DNA of 64,000 nucleotides from Streptomyces sp. NBC_00335 (GCF_036127095.1 NZ_CP108006.1:2046001-2110000); one strand, 5' to 3'. Shown: positions 9,337-17,776, numbered from the stretch's first letter. Program-made: numbers and translations. The notes: generated by a model not told the origin, from the letters alone.

Positions 9337-9442
9337 GGTGCAACTCCTGCTGTGGGGCACGCGCGCGTCGGCGGGCGTGCGGAAGTAGGGCGGGGCCGAG
9401 AGGCTGGTCGGCCCTCTGGGGGCCGGGCATGCCGGGGCCGCC

Positions 9443-9883
9443 CTATATGCGCAGGAGTTGCAGTTCGCTCAGTGACGGCGGCGCCCGCCCGCAGGCGGTG
9501 GCGTCGGGGATGGCCCCGTGCGCAGGGACCGCCTGGGCTTCGGCGTGGCCGGGCAGGACCGCAGGCGCGGGCAGAACCGGGGCGCCGACCGTGCCGGTGG
9601 CCGCGCACGTCGCATCTGCGTGCTCCGTGTGCCCGCCGCCTCCGCCGCCTGCCGGATCGCCGGCATGGACGCAGCCGTCCTGGCACGCGGCATCGTCGGC
9701 GACCGCCTTCTCGTGGCCGACGGCCGACACGTGGTGGGAAGCGACCCCCGCGTGCGTAGCGGCCGATGCGGGGGCGGGCCCCAGGCCGTGCATGGCCACC
9801 AGCCCCGCCAGTACGACCAGAACAAGGAGCAGGTAGGAGCGCAGCCCGAAGGGCTTCACCGCTCGCATCACCTGACCTTCCAT
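9443..9883 (-). CDS. Small His-rich secreted/membrane protein (family member 2, DUF6153-like)
   Basis: 146 residues starting MEGQVMRAVKPFG. A hydrophobic segment (SYLLLVLVVLAGLVAMHGLG) is followed by a His/Asp/Gly-rich stretch and the C-terminus PPSLSELQLLRI. It is transcribed divergently from the DUF4396 gene, and the shared 137-bp promoter region holds a perfect CsoR/RicR-type palindrome, so both genes may be copper-controlled. Confidence 0.65.
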   Translation of the reverse strand: MEGQVMRAVKPFGLRSYLLLVLVVLAGLVAMHGLGPAPASAATHAGVASHHVSAVGHEKAVADDAACQDGCVHAGDPAGGGGGGHTEHADATCAATGTVGAPVLPAPAVLPGHAEAQAVPAHGAIPDATACGRAPPSLSELQLLRI

Positions 9884-9948
9884 GCCCGCATCGTAAGCGC
9901 CCGCCTCGGCGGGTGCGAGGCGAGGGGCCCGAACGACAACCCCTTGAG

Positions 9949-9969
9949 GTATACCCCTGGGGGGTATAC
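9949..9969. promoter_or_regulatory. CsoR/RicR-type operator, 21-bp palindrome
   Basis: GTATACCC-N5-GGGTATAC, the most symmetrical of the three TACCC-N5-GGGTA sites in the window. It lies between the divergent DUF6153-like and DUF4396 genes, 52 bp before the DUF4396 start. Confidence 0.75.
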
Positions 9970-10020
9970 AGTGGATGTTGTGAGCCCGCGGGGACGGGGT
10001 CACACTGGACGGGATTGGGG

Positions 10021-10551
10021 ATGACGGCCATGGACCACAACGCACACCACACCAGCACCGCGCACGACCACGCCGCGCACCAGGCGCACGCGGGTCACGC
10101 CGGTCACCAGATGGGCGGGGTGACGTGGGGGGCCGCGGCGAAGGCGACGCTGCACTGCCTGACCGGGTGCGCCATCGGCGAGATCCTCGGCATGGTCATC
10201 GGCACCGCCCTGATGTGGGGCAACGTTCAGACGATGATCCTGGCGATCGCGCTGGCGTTCGTCTTCGGCTACTCCTTCACCCTGTTCGCGGTCCGCAAGG
10301 CTGGCCTGGACTTCAAGACGGCCGTGAAGGTCGCGCTGGCCGCCGACACCGTCTCGATCGCGGTGATGGAGCTCGTCGACAACGGCATCATCGCCGTGGT
10401 CCCCGGCGCGATGGACGCCCACCTGTCGGACACCCTGTTCTGGACGGCTCTGCTGGGCGGCTTCGCCGTCGCCTTCCTGATCACCACGCCCGTGAACAAG
10501 TTGATGATCGGCCGCGGCAAGGGCCACGCCGTCGTCCACGCCTACCACTGA
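10021..10551 (+). CDS. DUF4396 membrane protein with His-rich N-terminus
   Basis: 176 residues. The first 30 residues hold about ten histidines (HNAHHTSTAHDHAAHQ...), a likely metal-binding leader. Four hydrophobic segments follow; the first includes LHCLTGCAIGEILGMVIG and the last ends VAFLITTPVNKLMIGRG, typical of DUF4396. An ATG at 10030 is an alternative start. A CsoR/RicR-type operator lies upstream and a hairpin downstream. A copper-related membrane function is inferred from the operator and neighbours. Confidence 0.85.
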   Translation: MTAMDHNAHHTSTAHDHAAHQAHAGHAGHQMGGVTWGAAAKATLHCLTGCAIGEILGMVIGTALMWGNVQTMILAIALAFVFGYSFTLFAVRKAGLDFKTAVKVALAADTVSIAVMELVDNGIIAVVPGAMDAHLSDTLFWTALLGGFAVAFLITTPVNKLMIGRGKGHAVVHAYH

Positions 10552-10570
10552 CCACAGCCGTACGGCACCG

Positions 10571-10604
10571 GCGCCCGGCCGCACCTCACGGTGCGGCCGG
10601 GCGC
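10571..10604 (+). terminator. 15-bp stem-loop after the DUF4396 gene
   Basis: Perfect inverted repeat GCGCCCGGCCGCACC / GGTGCGGCCGGGCGC around TCAC, 20 bp after the DUF4396 stop. Confidence 0.85.
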
Positions 10605-10696
10605 GGTCGCGTCCAGGGGCGGAGGCTGGAGGTACCGGGGGCTTCGACGGCGGCCGTCCCGGTCCGCCGGCCCCGCGGGGAACGGAGGCACCGACG

Positions 10697-11107
10697 ATGT
10701 CCAGCACCGTCAAGGACATGCTCGCCACCTACCCGGCCGACCTCGGCGACATCGACCAGGCCAAACTCACCGCCTGCATCGAGCAGTGCATCGCCTGCGC
10801 CCAGGCGTGTACCGCCTGTGCGGACGCCTGCCTGTCCGAGGGCATGGTCGGCGACCTCGCCAAGTGCATCCGTACAGACATGGACTGCGCCGACATCTGC
10901 ACCGCCACCGCCGCGGTCCTCTCCCGCCACACCGGCTATGACGCCAACATCACCGCCGCGATGCTGAAGGCGTGCGCCACGGTCTGCAAGGCGTGCGCCG
11001 ACGAATGCGGCCAGCACGCGGACATGCACGAGCACTGCCGCATCTGCGCCGAAGCCTGCCGCTCCTGCGAGACGGCGTGCAACGAACTCCTCGGCGCCCT
11101 CGGCTGA
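10697..11107 (+). CDS. Four-helix-bundle copper storage protein (cytosolic Csp3-like)
   Basis: 136 residues with 18 cysteines spaced along predicted helices: CIEQCIACAQACTACADAC, CIRTDMDCADIC, CATVCKACADEC and CRICAEACRSCETAC. This matches Csp (DUF326) proteins, which store Cu(I) on Cys residues inside the bundle. There is no signal peptide, so the cytosolic Csp3 type fits. A strong terminator precedes it, so it probably has its own promoter. It converges with the DUF2269-like gene 15 bp away. Confidence 0.9.
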   Translation: MSSTVKDMLATYPADLGDIDQAKLTACIEQCIACAQACTACADACLSEGMVGDLAKCIRTDMDCADICTATAAVLSRHTGYDANITAAMLKACATVCKACADECGQHADMHEHCRICAEACRSCETACNELLGALG

Positions 11108-11122
11108 CCAGCCCGGGGCCAG

Positions 11123-11650
11123 TCAGCGCGGCTGCGGGATCTGCTCGCGCTGGCGGCGGCGCCCGTAGCGGGTCATCCCGCGCGGCTTGAACACCGACAA
11201 GGCCGCGGCCGTGAGCAACACCAGCAGGGCCGCGGCCGCGTCCGCGATCAGCTGGATACGCATGCCCTCCATCTCACCGCCCGCAAGGGCCGCCCGTGCG
11301 GCCGCGTCCGCGAGGTGACCGACCGGCTGCATGTGGACCAGCAGCAAAACGGTCGCGACCACAGTGATCAGGAGCTTCGCGATGACCCAGTAATAGCGCA
11401 GCAGCCCCCACACCGTGCCGGCCGACTGCACCAGGCCGGTCAGTAGGCAGGCGGCGCTGAACGGCACGATCACATACCAGCCGACCACATCCATCGCGAG
11501 GTAGGCGCCCCGCACCGTCTGGGGCGAGCTAGCGGCCAGCCCGGCGACGGCGAGGGCGAGGAATGCCGCGACCGCGCCCAGCCAGCCGACCGACGCGGTG
11601 ACGTGAAGGGTGAGCGCGAGCTTGCGCAGCCGCGGCGGGAACGGGCTCAC
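11123..11650 (-). CDS. DUF2269-like integral membrane protein
   Basis: 175 residues with four TM segments and the N-terminal LRKLALTLHVTASVGWLGAV pattern of DUF2269-like proteins. The C-terminus is basic (RYGRRRQREQ). The GTG start at 11650 overlaps the TGA of a 48-aa gene (GTGA, 11647-11650), so the two are translationally coupled. Probably regulated by the divergent TetR gene through the palindrome at 11812-11826. Function unknown. Confidence 0.8.
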   Translation of the reverse strand: MSPFPPRLRKLALTLHVTASVGWLGAVAAFLALAVAGLAASSPQTVRGAYLAMDVVGWYVIVPFSAACLLTGLVQSAGTVWGLLRYYWVIAKLLITVVATVLLLVHMQPVGHLADAAARAALAGGEMEGMRIQLIADAAAALLVLLTAAALSVFKPRGMTRYGRRRQREQIPQPR

Positions 11651-11793
11651 GACCCGTGCCCCGCCATGCCGCCGCCGGCCAGGTGCACGACCACGAACAC
11701 CACGATCAGCACGACGGCCACCACTACGGACACCTTCACCCAGCGCGGCGCCCCCTCGCCGTCGTCATCGTGACGGTCCGGTGAGCCTGCCAT
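11647..11793 (-). CDS. 48-aa single-TM protein coupled to the DUF2269-like gene
   Basis: Frame beginning MAGSPDRHDDDGEGAPRWVK, one TM helix (VSVVVAVVLIVVFVVVHLAG), ending GGGMAGHGS. The charged Asp/His N-terminus and Met/His C-terminus flank the helix. Its stop overlaps the next gene by 4 nt, which strongly supports translation. The start is 19 bp from the TetR-type palindrome. Function unknown; a small subunit of the DUF2269-like protein is possible. Confidence 0.7.
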   Translation of the reverse strand: MAGSPDRHDDDGEGAPRWVKVSVVVAVVLIVVFVVVHLAGGGMAGHGS

Positions 11794-11811
11794 GACGCCT
11801 CCCGATTTTTC

Positions 11812-11826
11812 GAGACACCCTGTCTC
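11812..11826. promoter_or_regulatory. TetR-type operator palindrome
   Basis: GAGACACCCTGTCTC, a perfect 6-3-6 inverted repeat in the short divergent region between the 48-aa gene and the TetR regulator, well placed for autoregulation and control of the membrane-protein operon. Confidence 0.7.
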
Positions 11827-11873
11827 TATCTAAAACTGAGTGTATGCCCTGTGGACGTCCGTATCCTGGGTGG

Positions 11874-12443
11874 GTGCCCAAGCTGTGGAACGAGACGATC
11901 GACGCGCACCGCGCCGCCGTGCGCGAGGCGATCCTGGACACCACCGCGAAACTGGTGGCCGACGGCGGCCTGCGGTCGGTGACCATGTCCCAGATCGCCG
12001 AGCAGACCGGCATCGGCCGGGCCACCCTCTACAAGTACTTCTCCGACGTCGAAGCAGTGCTGCTGGCCTGGCACGAACGCCAGGTCACAGCCCACCTCCA
12101 GCAACTCGCTGGCCTCCGCGACCAGACCGGAACGGCCATGGAACGCCTGACGGCGGTATTGGTGGCATACGCGGGCATCGCCCGGCAGCGGCACGGCGGA
12201 GAACTCGCCGCCCTCCTGCATCAGGGCGAGCACGTCACCCACGCCGAGCGGCACCTGCACGGCATGCTCCAGCACCTGATCGCCGAAGCGACCGAAGCCG
12301 GTGACCTGCGCTCGGACGTCCCACCCGCCGAGCTCGCCCAGTACTGCCTCCACGCCCTGACCGCCGCGGCCACCCTCACTTCCCAGGCCGCGGTGACCCG
12401 CCTGGTCGCCGTCACCCTCGACGGCCTGCGCCCGGTTCCCTGA
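11874..12443 (+). CDS. TetR/AcrR family transcriptional regulator
   Basis: 189 residues from the GTG at 11874; a longer ATG start at 11844 is possible. The N-terminal HTH is clear: SVTMSQIAEQTGIGRATLYKYF at about residues 40-60. The C-terminal all-helical ligand domain contains several His residues (HHxE-like clusters around HGGELAALLHQGEHVTHAERH), which might bind metal or a small ligand. Divergent from the 48-aa/DUF2269-like operon with a perfect palindrome between. Confidence 0.88.
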   Translation: MPKLWNETIDAHRAAVREAILDTTAKLVADGGLRSVTMSQIAEQTGIGRATLYKYFSDVEAVLLAWHERQVTAHLQQLAGLRDQTGTAMERLTAVLVAYAGIARQRHGGELAALLHQGEHVTHAERHLHGMLQHLIAEATEAGDLRSDVPPAELAQYCLHALTAAATLTSQAAVTRLVAVTLDGLRPVP

Positions 12444-12522
12444 ACCCGCCAGGTCACCGCTTCGTGTGATCGACAAAGGGGTCGCCGGACAGCACCTCCC
12501 GGCCGCCGGATAGGGTCACGGT

Positions 12523-12966
12523 GTGATCACGGCCCGCCAAGCGTTCAGCACGACGCGGACCCGCCGCCCGGCGGGCCCGCTGCGGCTGCTGTGGCTGGCC
12601 GCGCTGCTGTTCGCGTTCCTCTACACCCACGCAGCCGGAGCCGACAGCGCCACCGCGCACGTCACCGGCGACGCCGCGGCGGTCCCCCATCTGGCGGCCG
12701 CCGGCGCCGGTGACCTCTCTCACCACGAGGCCCAGCGGCCCGACCACCACGACGGCGACGCCGACGGCGGCCACTCGCATCCCGCGGAGGCGTGCGCCAC
12801 CGCACACCCGCAGCAGGGCCATGACCTGCCCGGCCCGCACCTGACCGCCGTCGCCGTGCGGACTGCCGCCTTCGCCGCGATGACACCGCAGCAGTGGACC
12901 CAGATCCCGCCCTGCGGTCTACCTCCGTCGCACAGTTCCCTCGGTTCAGTGGTGCAACAGGTGTAG
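12523..12966 (+). CDS. Small His-rich secreted/membrane protein (family member 3)
   Basis: 147 residues from a GTG start. Hydrophobic segment LRLLWLAALLFAFLYTHAAG, then a His/Asp-rich region (HHEAQRPDHHDGDADGGHSHP) and the C-terminus PPSHSSLGSVVQQV. The last 18 nt plus downstream sequence (12949-12973) recur, inverted, at 7642-7666 upstream of the frameshifted paralogue, showing that this gene's 3' end was part of the duplicated unit. Confidence 0.65.
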   Translation: MITARQAFSTTRTRRPAGPLRLLWLAALLFAFLYTHAAGADSATAHVTGDAAAVPHLAAAGAGDLSHHEAQRPDHHDGDADGGHSHPAEACATAHPQQGHDLPGPHLTAVAVRTAAFAAMTPQQWTQIPPCGLPPSHSSLGSVVQQV

Positions 12967-13072
12967 ATCCGGGCCTTTTGCCCCGTTCTGCCCTGAATCT
13001 CATCGCCGCGGACCGCTGCCACCATGGCCGGCCGGGTGATGAGCCACGCACGCACCCAAGGAACCCGTACAC

Positions 13073-13804
13073 ATGGCATCCGCCCAGCTCCTCGACGCCC
13101 ACACCCCGCAGACCCCGCCGCAGGCTCCTACCGCCGGGAGGGCCGCCCGGCGCAAGGCCCAGTCCTCCCGCAAGCGGTCACTGGCCGCCCGCTACCTCGG
13201 CTACGTCGGCTACTTCGTCGGTGCCGGCCTCATCAGCGGCGCCGTCGTCCACCACCCCCTCGACCCCGACCGCTACACCCGCATCGCCGCCTACGGCGCG
13301 CTCGTCTTCCTCGCTGCGACCGTCCTCAACGAGTTCCTCCTCACCCGCGAGCGGCCCGGCCTGCCGCGCATGCTCGTGGTGATCGGCTCCTCGCTGCTGC
13401 TGTCGTTCGGCATCGGCATGCTCAGCGGCGGCCTCCAGCACTTCGACGACTTCCCCGCCCGCGGCGCCGTCCTCGTACCCGCCGGCATCCTCGTCTCCTT
13501 CACCGCCTACGTCGTCAAGGACGCCGAGACCCCCACCCGCCGCATCTTCAGCCCCCTGGGCCTGACCGTTCTGGCGGTGGCGGCTCTCGCCTTCTTCGGA
13601 CTGCGCGAAGTCGCGGCTTCCATGGAGACCGAGACCGCGCCCGGCGGCGGCCACAACCACGGCACCGCGGAAGAGCCCGCCGCGGATGACCACGCCCCCA
13701 CAACCAGCCCCTCCCCGGCCACCACCCCGGTAACGGGTACCTCCACCCAGCCCAAGCCCGCCGCCACCATCCCGCCTCACAACGACGGACACACCGGCCA
13801 CTGA
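13073..13804 (+). CDS. Membrane protein with His/Pro-rich C-terminal tail
   Basis: 243 residues. A basic N-terminus (RAARRKAQSSRKRSLAARY) is followed by about four TM segments and a long periplasmic or extracellular tail rich in His, Thr and Pro (GGGHNHGTAEE, HNDGHTGH). It follows a His-rich secreted protein by 106 bp. A frameshifted paralogue lies at 6819-7546. No named family recognised; metal binding is inferred from the tail and context. Confidence 0.75.
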   Translation: MASAQLLDAHTPQTPPQAPTAGRAARRKAQSSRKRSLAARYLGYVGYFVGAGLISGAVVHHPLDPDRYTRIAAYGALVFLAATVLNEFLLTRERPGLPRMLVVIGSSLLLSFGIGMLSGGLQHFDDFPARGAVLVPAGILVSFTAYVVKDAETPTRRIFSPLGLTVLAVAALAFFGLREVAASMETETAPGGGHNHGTAEEPAADDHAPTTSPSPATTPVTGTSTQPKPAATIPPHNDGHTGH

Positions 13805-13879
13805 ATGCCAAGGCTGTCCGCGCGGTCAGTCCTCGCCACCCACCGCGCATTGCCGAGGCCCCCGATGTACGGCCGTGGG

Positions 13880-14143
13880 TCAGCCGGCGAGGCGCGCGGT
13901 GTACTCGCCCGCTGCTTCCACGACCGCGACGAGAGCAGCGGTGTCGGAGTCGGAGCCCTCCTCCAGGACGACGACGCTGCGTCCGGCCCGCACGTCGGTT
14001 GCGGCGGAGCGGACCTGGGCGAGTTCCTCCAGCTCGTCGTCGATGAGCAGACCGCAGCTGCCGCAGTGCATGCCCTCGATCAACAGCACCACCTGCTCAC
14101 CGGTCTCAGCCCCGGTCTTCTTCTTGCGGCTGAACAGCTTCAT
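13880..14143 (-). CDS. CopZ-like heavy-metal-associated (HMA) chaperone domain protein
   Basis: 87 residues. After a short basic leader (MKLFSRKKK) comes an HMA-like core with IEGMHCGSCGLLIDDELEEL, the M-x-C-x-x-C copper-binding motif at about residues 26-30, and a typical beta-alpha pattern. The ATG at 14143 overlaps the stop of the upstream membrane/cupredoxin gene by one base, so the two form a coupled operon. Likely passes Cu(I) to or from that protein. Confidence 0.8.
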   Translation of the reverse strand: MKLFSRKKKTGAETGEQVVLLIEGMHCGSCGLLIDDELEELAQVRSAATDVRAGRSVVVLEEGSDSDTAALVAVVEAAGEYTARLAG

Positions 14144-15273
14144 TACGCGTCCTTCTTGAACTCGATGGCGCCGGTCTGCATGCCCATGGCGCAGGAGAAG
14201 CGGAGGGTGCCGGGCTTGCGCGTACCAAGGTCGATCTCGGTGTCGCCGTCCCGCTTGACGATCTCCTGGACCCCGAGCTCGGGGATGGTGAAGGCGCGGG
14301 CGCAACCGCCGGAGTCCTTGCCCCGCAGTACCAGCGTGGTGGGCACACCAGCCTTCGCTGTGAACTGCGTGGGGAGGTAAAAGTCCGTCACCGTCAGGAT
14401 GACCGTCTGCTCCCCGGATGCGCCGATGCGTACCGGGGCGGCTTCTCCGGTCGCCGTTCCGCCGTTGCCATCACCGCTTCCGTCACCACCCTCGACGATG
14501 AACGGCCCGTTAGCCACCGACTGCTTGCCGGGCGTGTTGAACGACACCCAACCGCCCGCCTGCAAGGCGGAGCCCATCGTCCAGGCCGCCACACTCAGCA
14601 CCACCACACCGGTGAGCACGGCCAGTTTCCCCGACAGTGCCTGGCTGCTCCGCCGAAACAGGTACCCGAGCACGGCGAACAGCGGCGCAGTCCCGACGAC
14701 GAAACCGGCCATCACCGCGGCGCCGGCCACCGGCGACCCCGAGGTGACGGCAAGCAGTTCCATCGACAGGGTCACCCCGCAGGGCACCAGCACGGTCGCG
14801 AAGCCGAGCAGCGCCGGAGCGGCACCCGAATCGGTCTTCGCGCTGCGCCGCATCAGCCGCCCGAACGACGAGGGCGTACGCGGCAGCAGCCGTCCCACCC
14901 ACTTCACCCCGAACAGATCCAGCGCGAACAGCACCATGAGCAGCCCCGCCACCAGCAGAAGCACCGCCTGGGTACGGGGTCTGGGCTGCAGCGCGTTGCC
15001 GAAGACGCCCAGCAGCGCGCCGAGCAGGGTATGGGAGACCAGCTTCCCGGCCAGGAACGCCCCGACCGGAGCCAACGACGCGACACCCTCGGGCTCGAGA
15101 CGCGCGGAGCGGGCCGCTTTGGCCGCGGCCCTGGGGAAAGGCTTCGGGGCGAGGCTGCGGCGGCGGGTGACGGCCCCGGCCAGCAGGCCCCCCTGGACGG
15201 CGGCGCACGAGGCACCACCGGCGAGGAGACCGGTGCTCGCACCGGTGATCAGCAAAGCGACGGACGACGGCAT
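14143..15273 (-). CDS. UreH/TauE-SafE-like membrane protein fused to a C-terminal cupredoxin domain
   Basis: 376 residues. The first ~270 form about six TM segments with the internal motif GFATVLVPCGVTLSMELLA (membrane Cys with Pro-Cys), as in UreH/CcdA/SafE-type proteins. After a Gly-rich linker, the last ~100 residues look like a cupredoxin (TVTDFYLPTQF, then GGCARAFTIP and FSCAMGMQTG), with Cys and Met positioned as copper ligands. The ATG at 15273 gives the natural N-terminus. Coupled to the CopZ-like gene. Probably moves copper or reducing equivalents across the membrane. Confidence 0.78.
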   Translation of the reverse strand: MPSSVALLITGASTGLLAGGASCAAVQGGLLAGAVTRRRSLAPKPFPRAAAKAARSARLEPEGVASLAPVGAFLAGKLVSHTLLGALLGVFGNALQPRPRTQAVLLLVAGLLMVLFALDLFGVKWVGRLLPRTPSSFGRLMRRSAKTDSGAAPALLGFATVLVPCGVTLSMELLAVTSGSPVAGAAVMAGFVVGTAPLFAVLGYLFRRSSQALSGKLAVLTGVVVLSVAAWTMGSALQAGGWVSFNTPGKQSVANGPFIVEGGDGSGDGNGGTATGEAAPVRIGASGEQTVILTVTDFYLPTQFTAKAGVPTTLVLRGKDSGGCARAFTIPELGVQEIVKRDGDTEIDLGTRKPGTLRFSCAMGMQTGAIEFKKDA

Positions 15274-15397
15274 TCGTCGTACTCCTGTTCTGCGACGAAG
15301 ACACGCGCACACGGAAGATCTCGGGCGTGCCGAAGAGGACATGAGAGATCACGGCGTCCCGCGAGGCTAACGATCACGCCTCACGAGCAGCTGGCCG

Positions 15398-15808
15398 TCA
15401 CGTCCGTGATACGCACAACCGGTACAGATCAGGAGGGTCGGCCGACGAGGGCGGAGCCTTGGGCCGGGCCGCCAGGAGCGCGGGAGCGCAGCTCATCAGG
15501 CGCGACTCGACCATGGGCACCGGAGCCGCCGGACTGTCCTGCGCCGGGACGCCCTTCGGCGCCACGCACTGCTCCGTAGCCACCGGGCAGCCCGAGCCAT
15601 GGCCGGGTACCTCGGCCACAATCTCCGCCCCGGCATGCCCCACGGCCATCACCTGCGCGGGCATGTCCATCGGCCCCGGCATCGCCATGGCCATCGCTGG
15701 ACGCGCCAGCCCTGACAGGCAGGCGAACAGCGCACACACCAGCAGCGCCCCGGACCACGTCCGGAGCGACAGGGGCAGACGCTGCAGCATGCGAATGATG
15801 CTAGCCAT
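15398..15808 (-). CDS. Small Met/His-rich secreted protein (family member 4)
   Basis: 136 residues from the ATG at 15808. The signal-like segment (TWSGALLVCALFACLSGLARP) is followed by a Met-rich patch (AMAMAMPGPMDMPAQVMAVGHAG, written here only in part: MAMAMPGPMDMP) and ends DLYRLCVSRT. The Met/His content and four Cys suit extracytoplasmic Cu(I) binding. It lies upstream of the cupredoxin operon on the same strand, 125 bp away. Confidence 0.6.
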   Translation of the reverse strand: MASIIRMLQRLPLSLRTWSGALLVCALFACLSGLARPAMAMAMPGPMDMPAQVMAVGHAGAEIVAEVPGHGSGCPVATEQCVAPKGVPAQDSPAAPVPMVESRLMSCAPALLAARPKAPPSSADPPDLYRLCVSRT

Positions 15809-16327
15809 CGCCGGCAGCCGCTCGTCGGCCAGGGGCTCAGGTGCGGCCTCGGGGGATGGCCTTGGCGCCGCCGCATGGGCGGAGCGAGAGCTGAGGCACG
15901 TCGACGTTGGCACCCTGGCCGACGCGTCCTCAGATGAGGCCGTTGACCTGATAACAAAGCGGTGACCGCATGTGCTGCTCACCGCCAGCCCTCTCCTGGC
16001 CGCAGCCAAGGGGGACCGATACCCCTGCACCTTCCCCTGCCGGAGACACGGGAACACTTCAGCCCGGACGGCCAGGCTAGTACGGGCAGTCGTACGCCCG
16101 GCGGCCTCCTACTCGGATGATCGCGAAATGGCCAGCACCCGTCACAGGCCGACCGGCAAGCGTCCACGGCGGCCACCAACGAACGACTGCGAGCCTAGCC
16201 ACCACAGGCGGCCATGCATACGTCTGTCCGAATCTTCATCGTCGCCGGCCACCCCCCTTCCACCCGCGCCAGGCGGAGTGGGGCTGCGAGCATGCCTGTG
16301 CAGGCATTCGCACGGTGGGGAGTTCAG

Positions 16328-17776
16328 GTGCCACGAGAGCTCAACGAACGGCAGCAACAGGTGCTGCAATGGGTCGCCCGAGGCTGCCCTGACGGCGTGT
16401 GGGAAGGAACCGGGCACAAACTCAGCTGCCAAGCCCTGCACAGCCGCGGACTGGTCAAAGTCTCCAGGCGCCAGGGGCAATGGTCCGTCGCCCTCACCAA
16501 GGCCGGCCAGCAATACCTGGACCACGGATCCCATCCGCCGGAACAGCCTCGCGGCAAAGACACCGCTCCCGCACCGCAGACTGGAATCCAGCCACCCGAC
16601 GTGGCCAAGAGCAAAAAGTCCAGCGGCCAGGCGGCTGCGCCCGTACCGGTTCAGCGAACGAGCTCCCTTCCGCGGAAGAAGGCCAAGACCGTCACGGAGC
16701 AGCTCCTGGAAGAGCTCGCCGAAGCCGGCGGCCGCGTCGTCAAACGCGAAGCCACCGGTCGGGAGACCGAGAAATGGCCGGTCCGTGTTGCCGCCGCACG
16801 GCGGTCGGGAAAGATCCCTGCAACCAAGCAACTGCACGCCGGCTGGTGCCGCGACGGATACGAAATCCGGCTCGTCGACACCCCCGCATGGCGATTGGCC
16901 GTACTGCCACCCGTCCCCGTACCGGCACGGCTCCCCACTCCACACCCCGTGGTCAGAGCTCTGCAGGCGCACCCCCAGCCCATGGCGCTGACCAAAGCCG
17001 TGCAGAGCAGAGCCCTCCGCCTCATCCACGCATTGCTCACCGCAACGCAGAGGCTGGGATTTACCAGCGCGTTCGGCACGGCCGAGAGTGCACCCGCGCC
17101 ACATCGCAGACGAAACGGCCCTCCCCACTTCACCATCACCGCCCAGGGCCAGCGATGCGATTTCCTCATCCTGCAAGAACAGGACCGGACCGACCACATC
17201 CCCACGAAGAAGGAGCTCTCGGACGCCGAGAAGCACTCCTGGGTGCGGATTCCTCGGTACGACCACTCCCCCGCTGAGCGCCTGAGATTCTGTGTCAGTG
17301 GCGGGCTGCCACACAGGGCCGGGGAATGGGCCGATACGACTTCACGCCCCCTTGAGGATCAGCTCGCCGAAATCGTGCAGGAAGTAGGACTTCGAGGCGA
17401 GGCAGCCGAACGCAAACGACTGGCCGACCTGGAGGCGGCACGGGAAAAGCGGCTGCAATGGGAAGCCGCGATGCAACGGGCAAAGATCGACTTCGCCGAG
17501 GCAGACCGAGTCCAGCACCTCGAAGCCCAGGAACAAGCATGGCGCCGTGCAGCGGGCCTGGCCGAGTACGTCGACGCCCTCCGACTCCACGCAGAGACCT
17601 TGGCGACCGGGCCAGAGAGGGACGGAGCCGAGGCATGGATCGCCTGGGCTACCGACCACGTGGAGCGCCTGAACCCGCTCAACGGGACGCTCCGCCTGCC
17701 CGACATTCCCGAACCTCGCGCCAGCGACCTGCAGCCGTTCCTGCACGGATGGAACCCCTACGGTCCCGCCTACTAG
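16328..17776 (+). CDS. Island-terminal winged-helix/coiled-coil protein, copy 1
   Basis: 482 residues from a GTG preceded by GGGGAG at 5-nt spacing; a frame open from an ATG at 16214 is less likely. Region 1 (about 1-65) looks like a winged helix (ERQQQVLQWVARG ... LTKAGQQYLDHG). A Pro/Lys linker follows, then a second possible winged helix (TVTEQLLEELAEAGGRVVKR, about 120-190). The middle contains HFTITAQGQRCDFLILQEQD. A charged coiled coil spans about 340-430, and the conserved end is FLHGWNPYGPAY. No tyrosine or serine recombinase, DDE or nuclease motif is recognisable. A near-identical gene occupies the same position in copy 2. Confidence 0.75.
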   Translation: MPRELNERQQQVLQWVARGCPDGVWEGTGHKLSCQALHSRGLVKVSRRQGQWSVALTKAGQQYLDHGSHPPEQPRGKDTAPAPQTGIQPPDVAKSKKSSGQAAAPVPVQRTSSLPRKKAKTVTEQLLEELAEAGGRVVKREATGRETEKWPVRVAAARRSGKIPATKQLHAGWCRDGYEIRLVDTPAWRLAVLPPVPVPARLPTPHPVVRALQAHPQPMALTKAVQSRALRLIHALLTATQRLGFTSAFGTAESAPAPHRRRNGPPHFTITAQGQRCDFLILQEQDRTDHIPTKKELSDAEKHSWVRIPRYDHSPAERLRFCVSGGLPHRAGEWADTTSRPLEDQLAEIVQEVGLRGEAAERKRLADLEAAREKRLQWEAAMQRAKIDFAEADRVQHLEAQEQAWRRAAGLAEYVDALRLHAETLATGPERDGAEAWIAWATDHVERLNPLNGTLRLPDIPEPRASDLQPFLHGWNPYGPAY

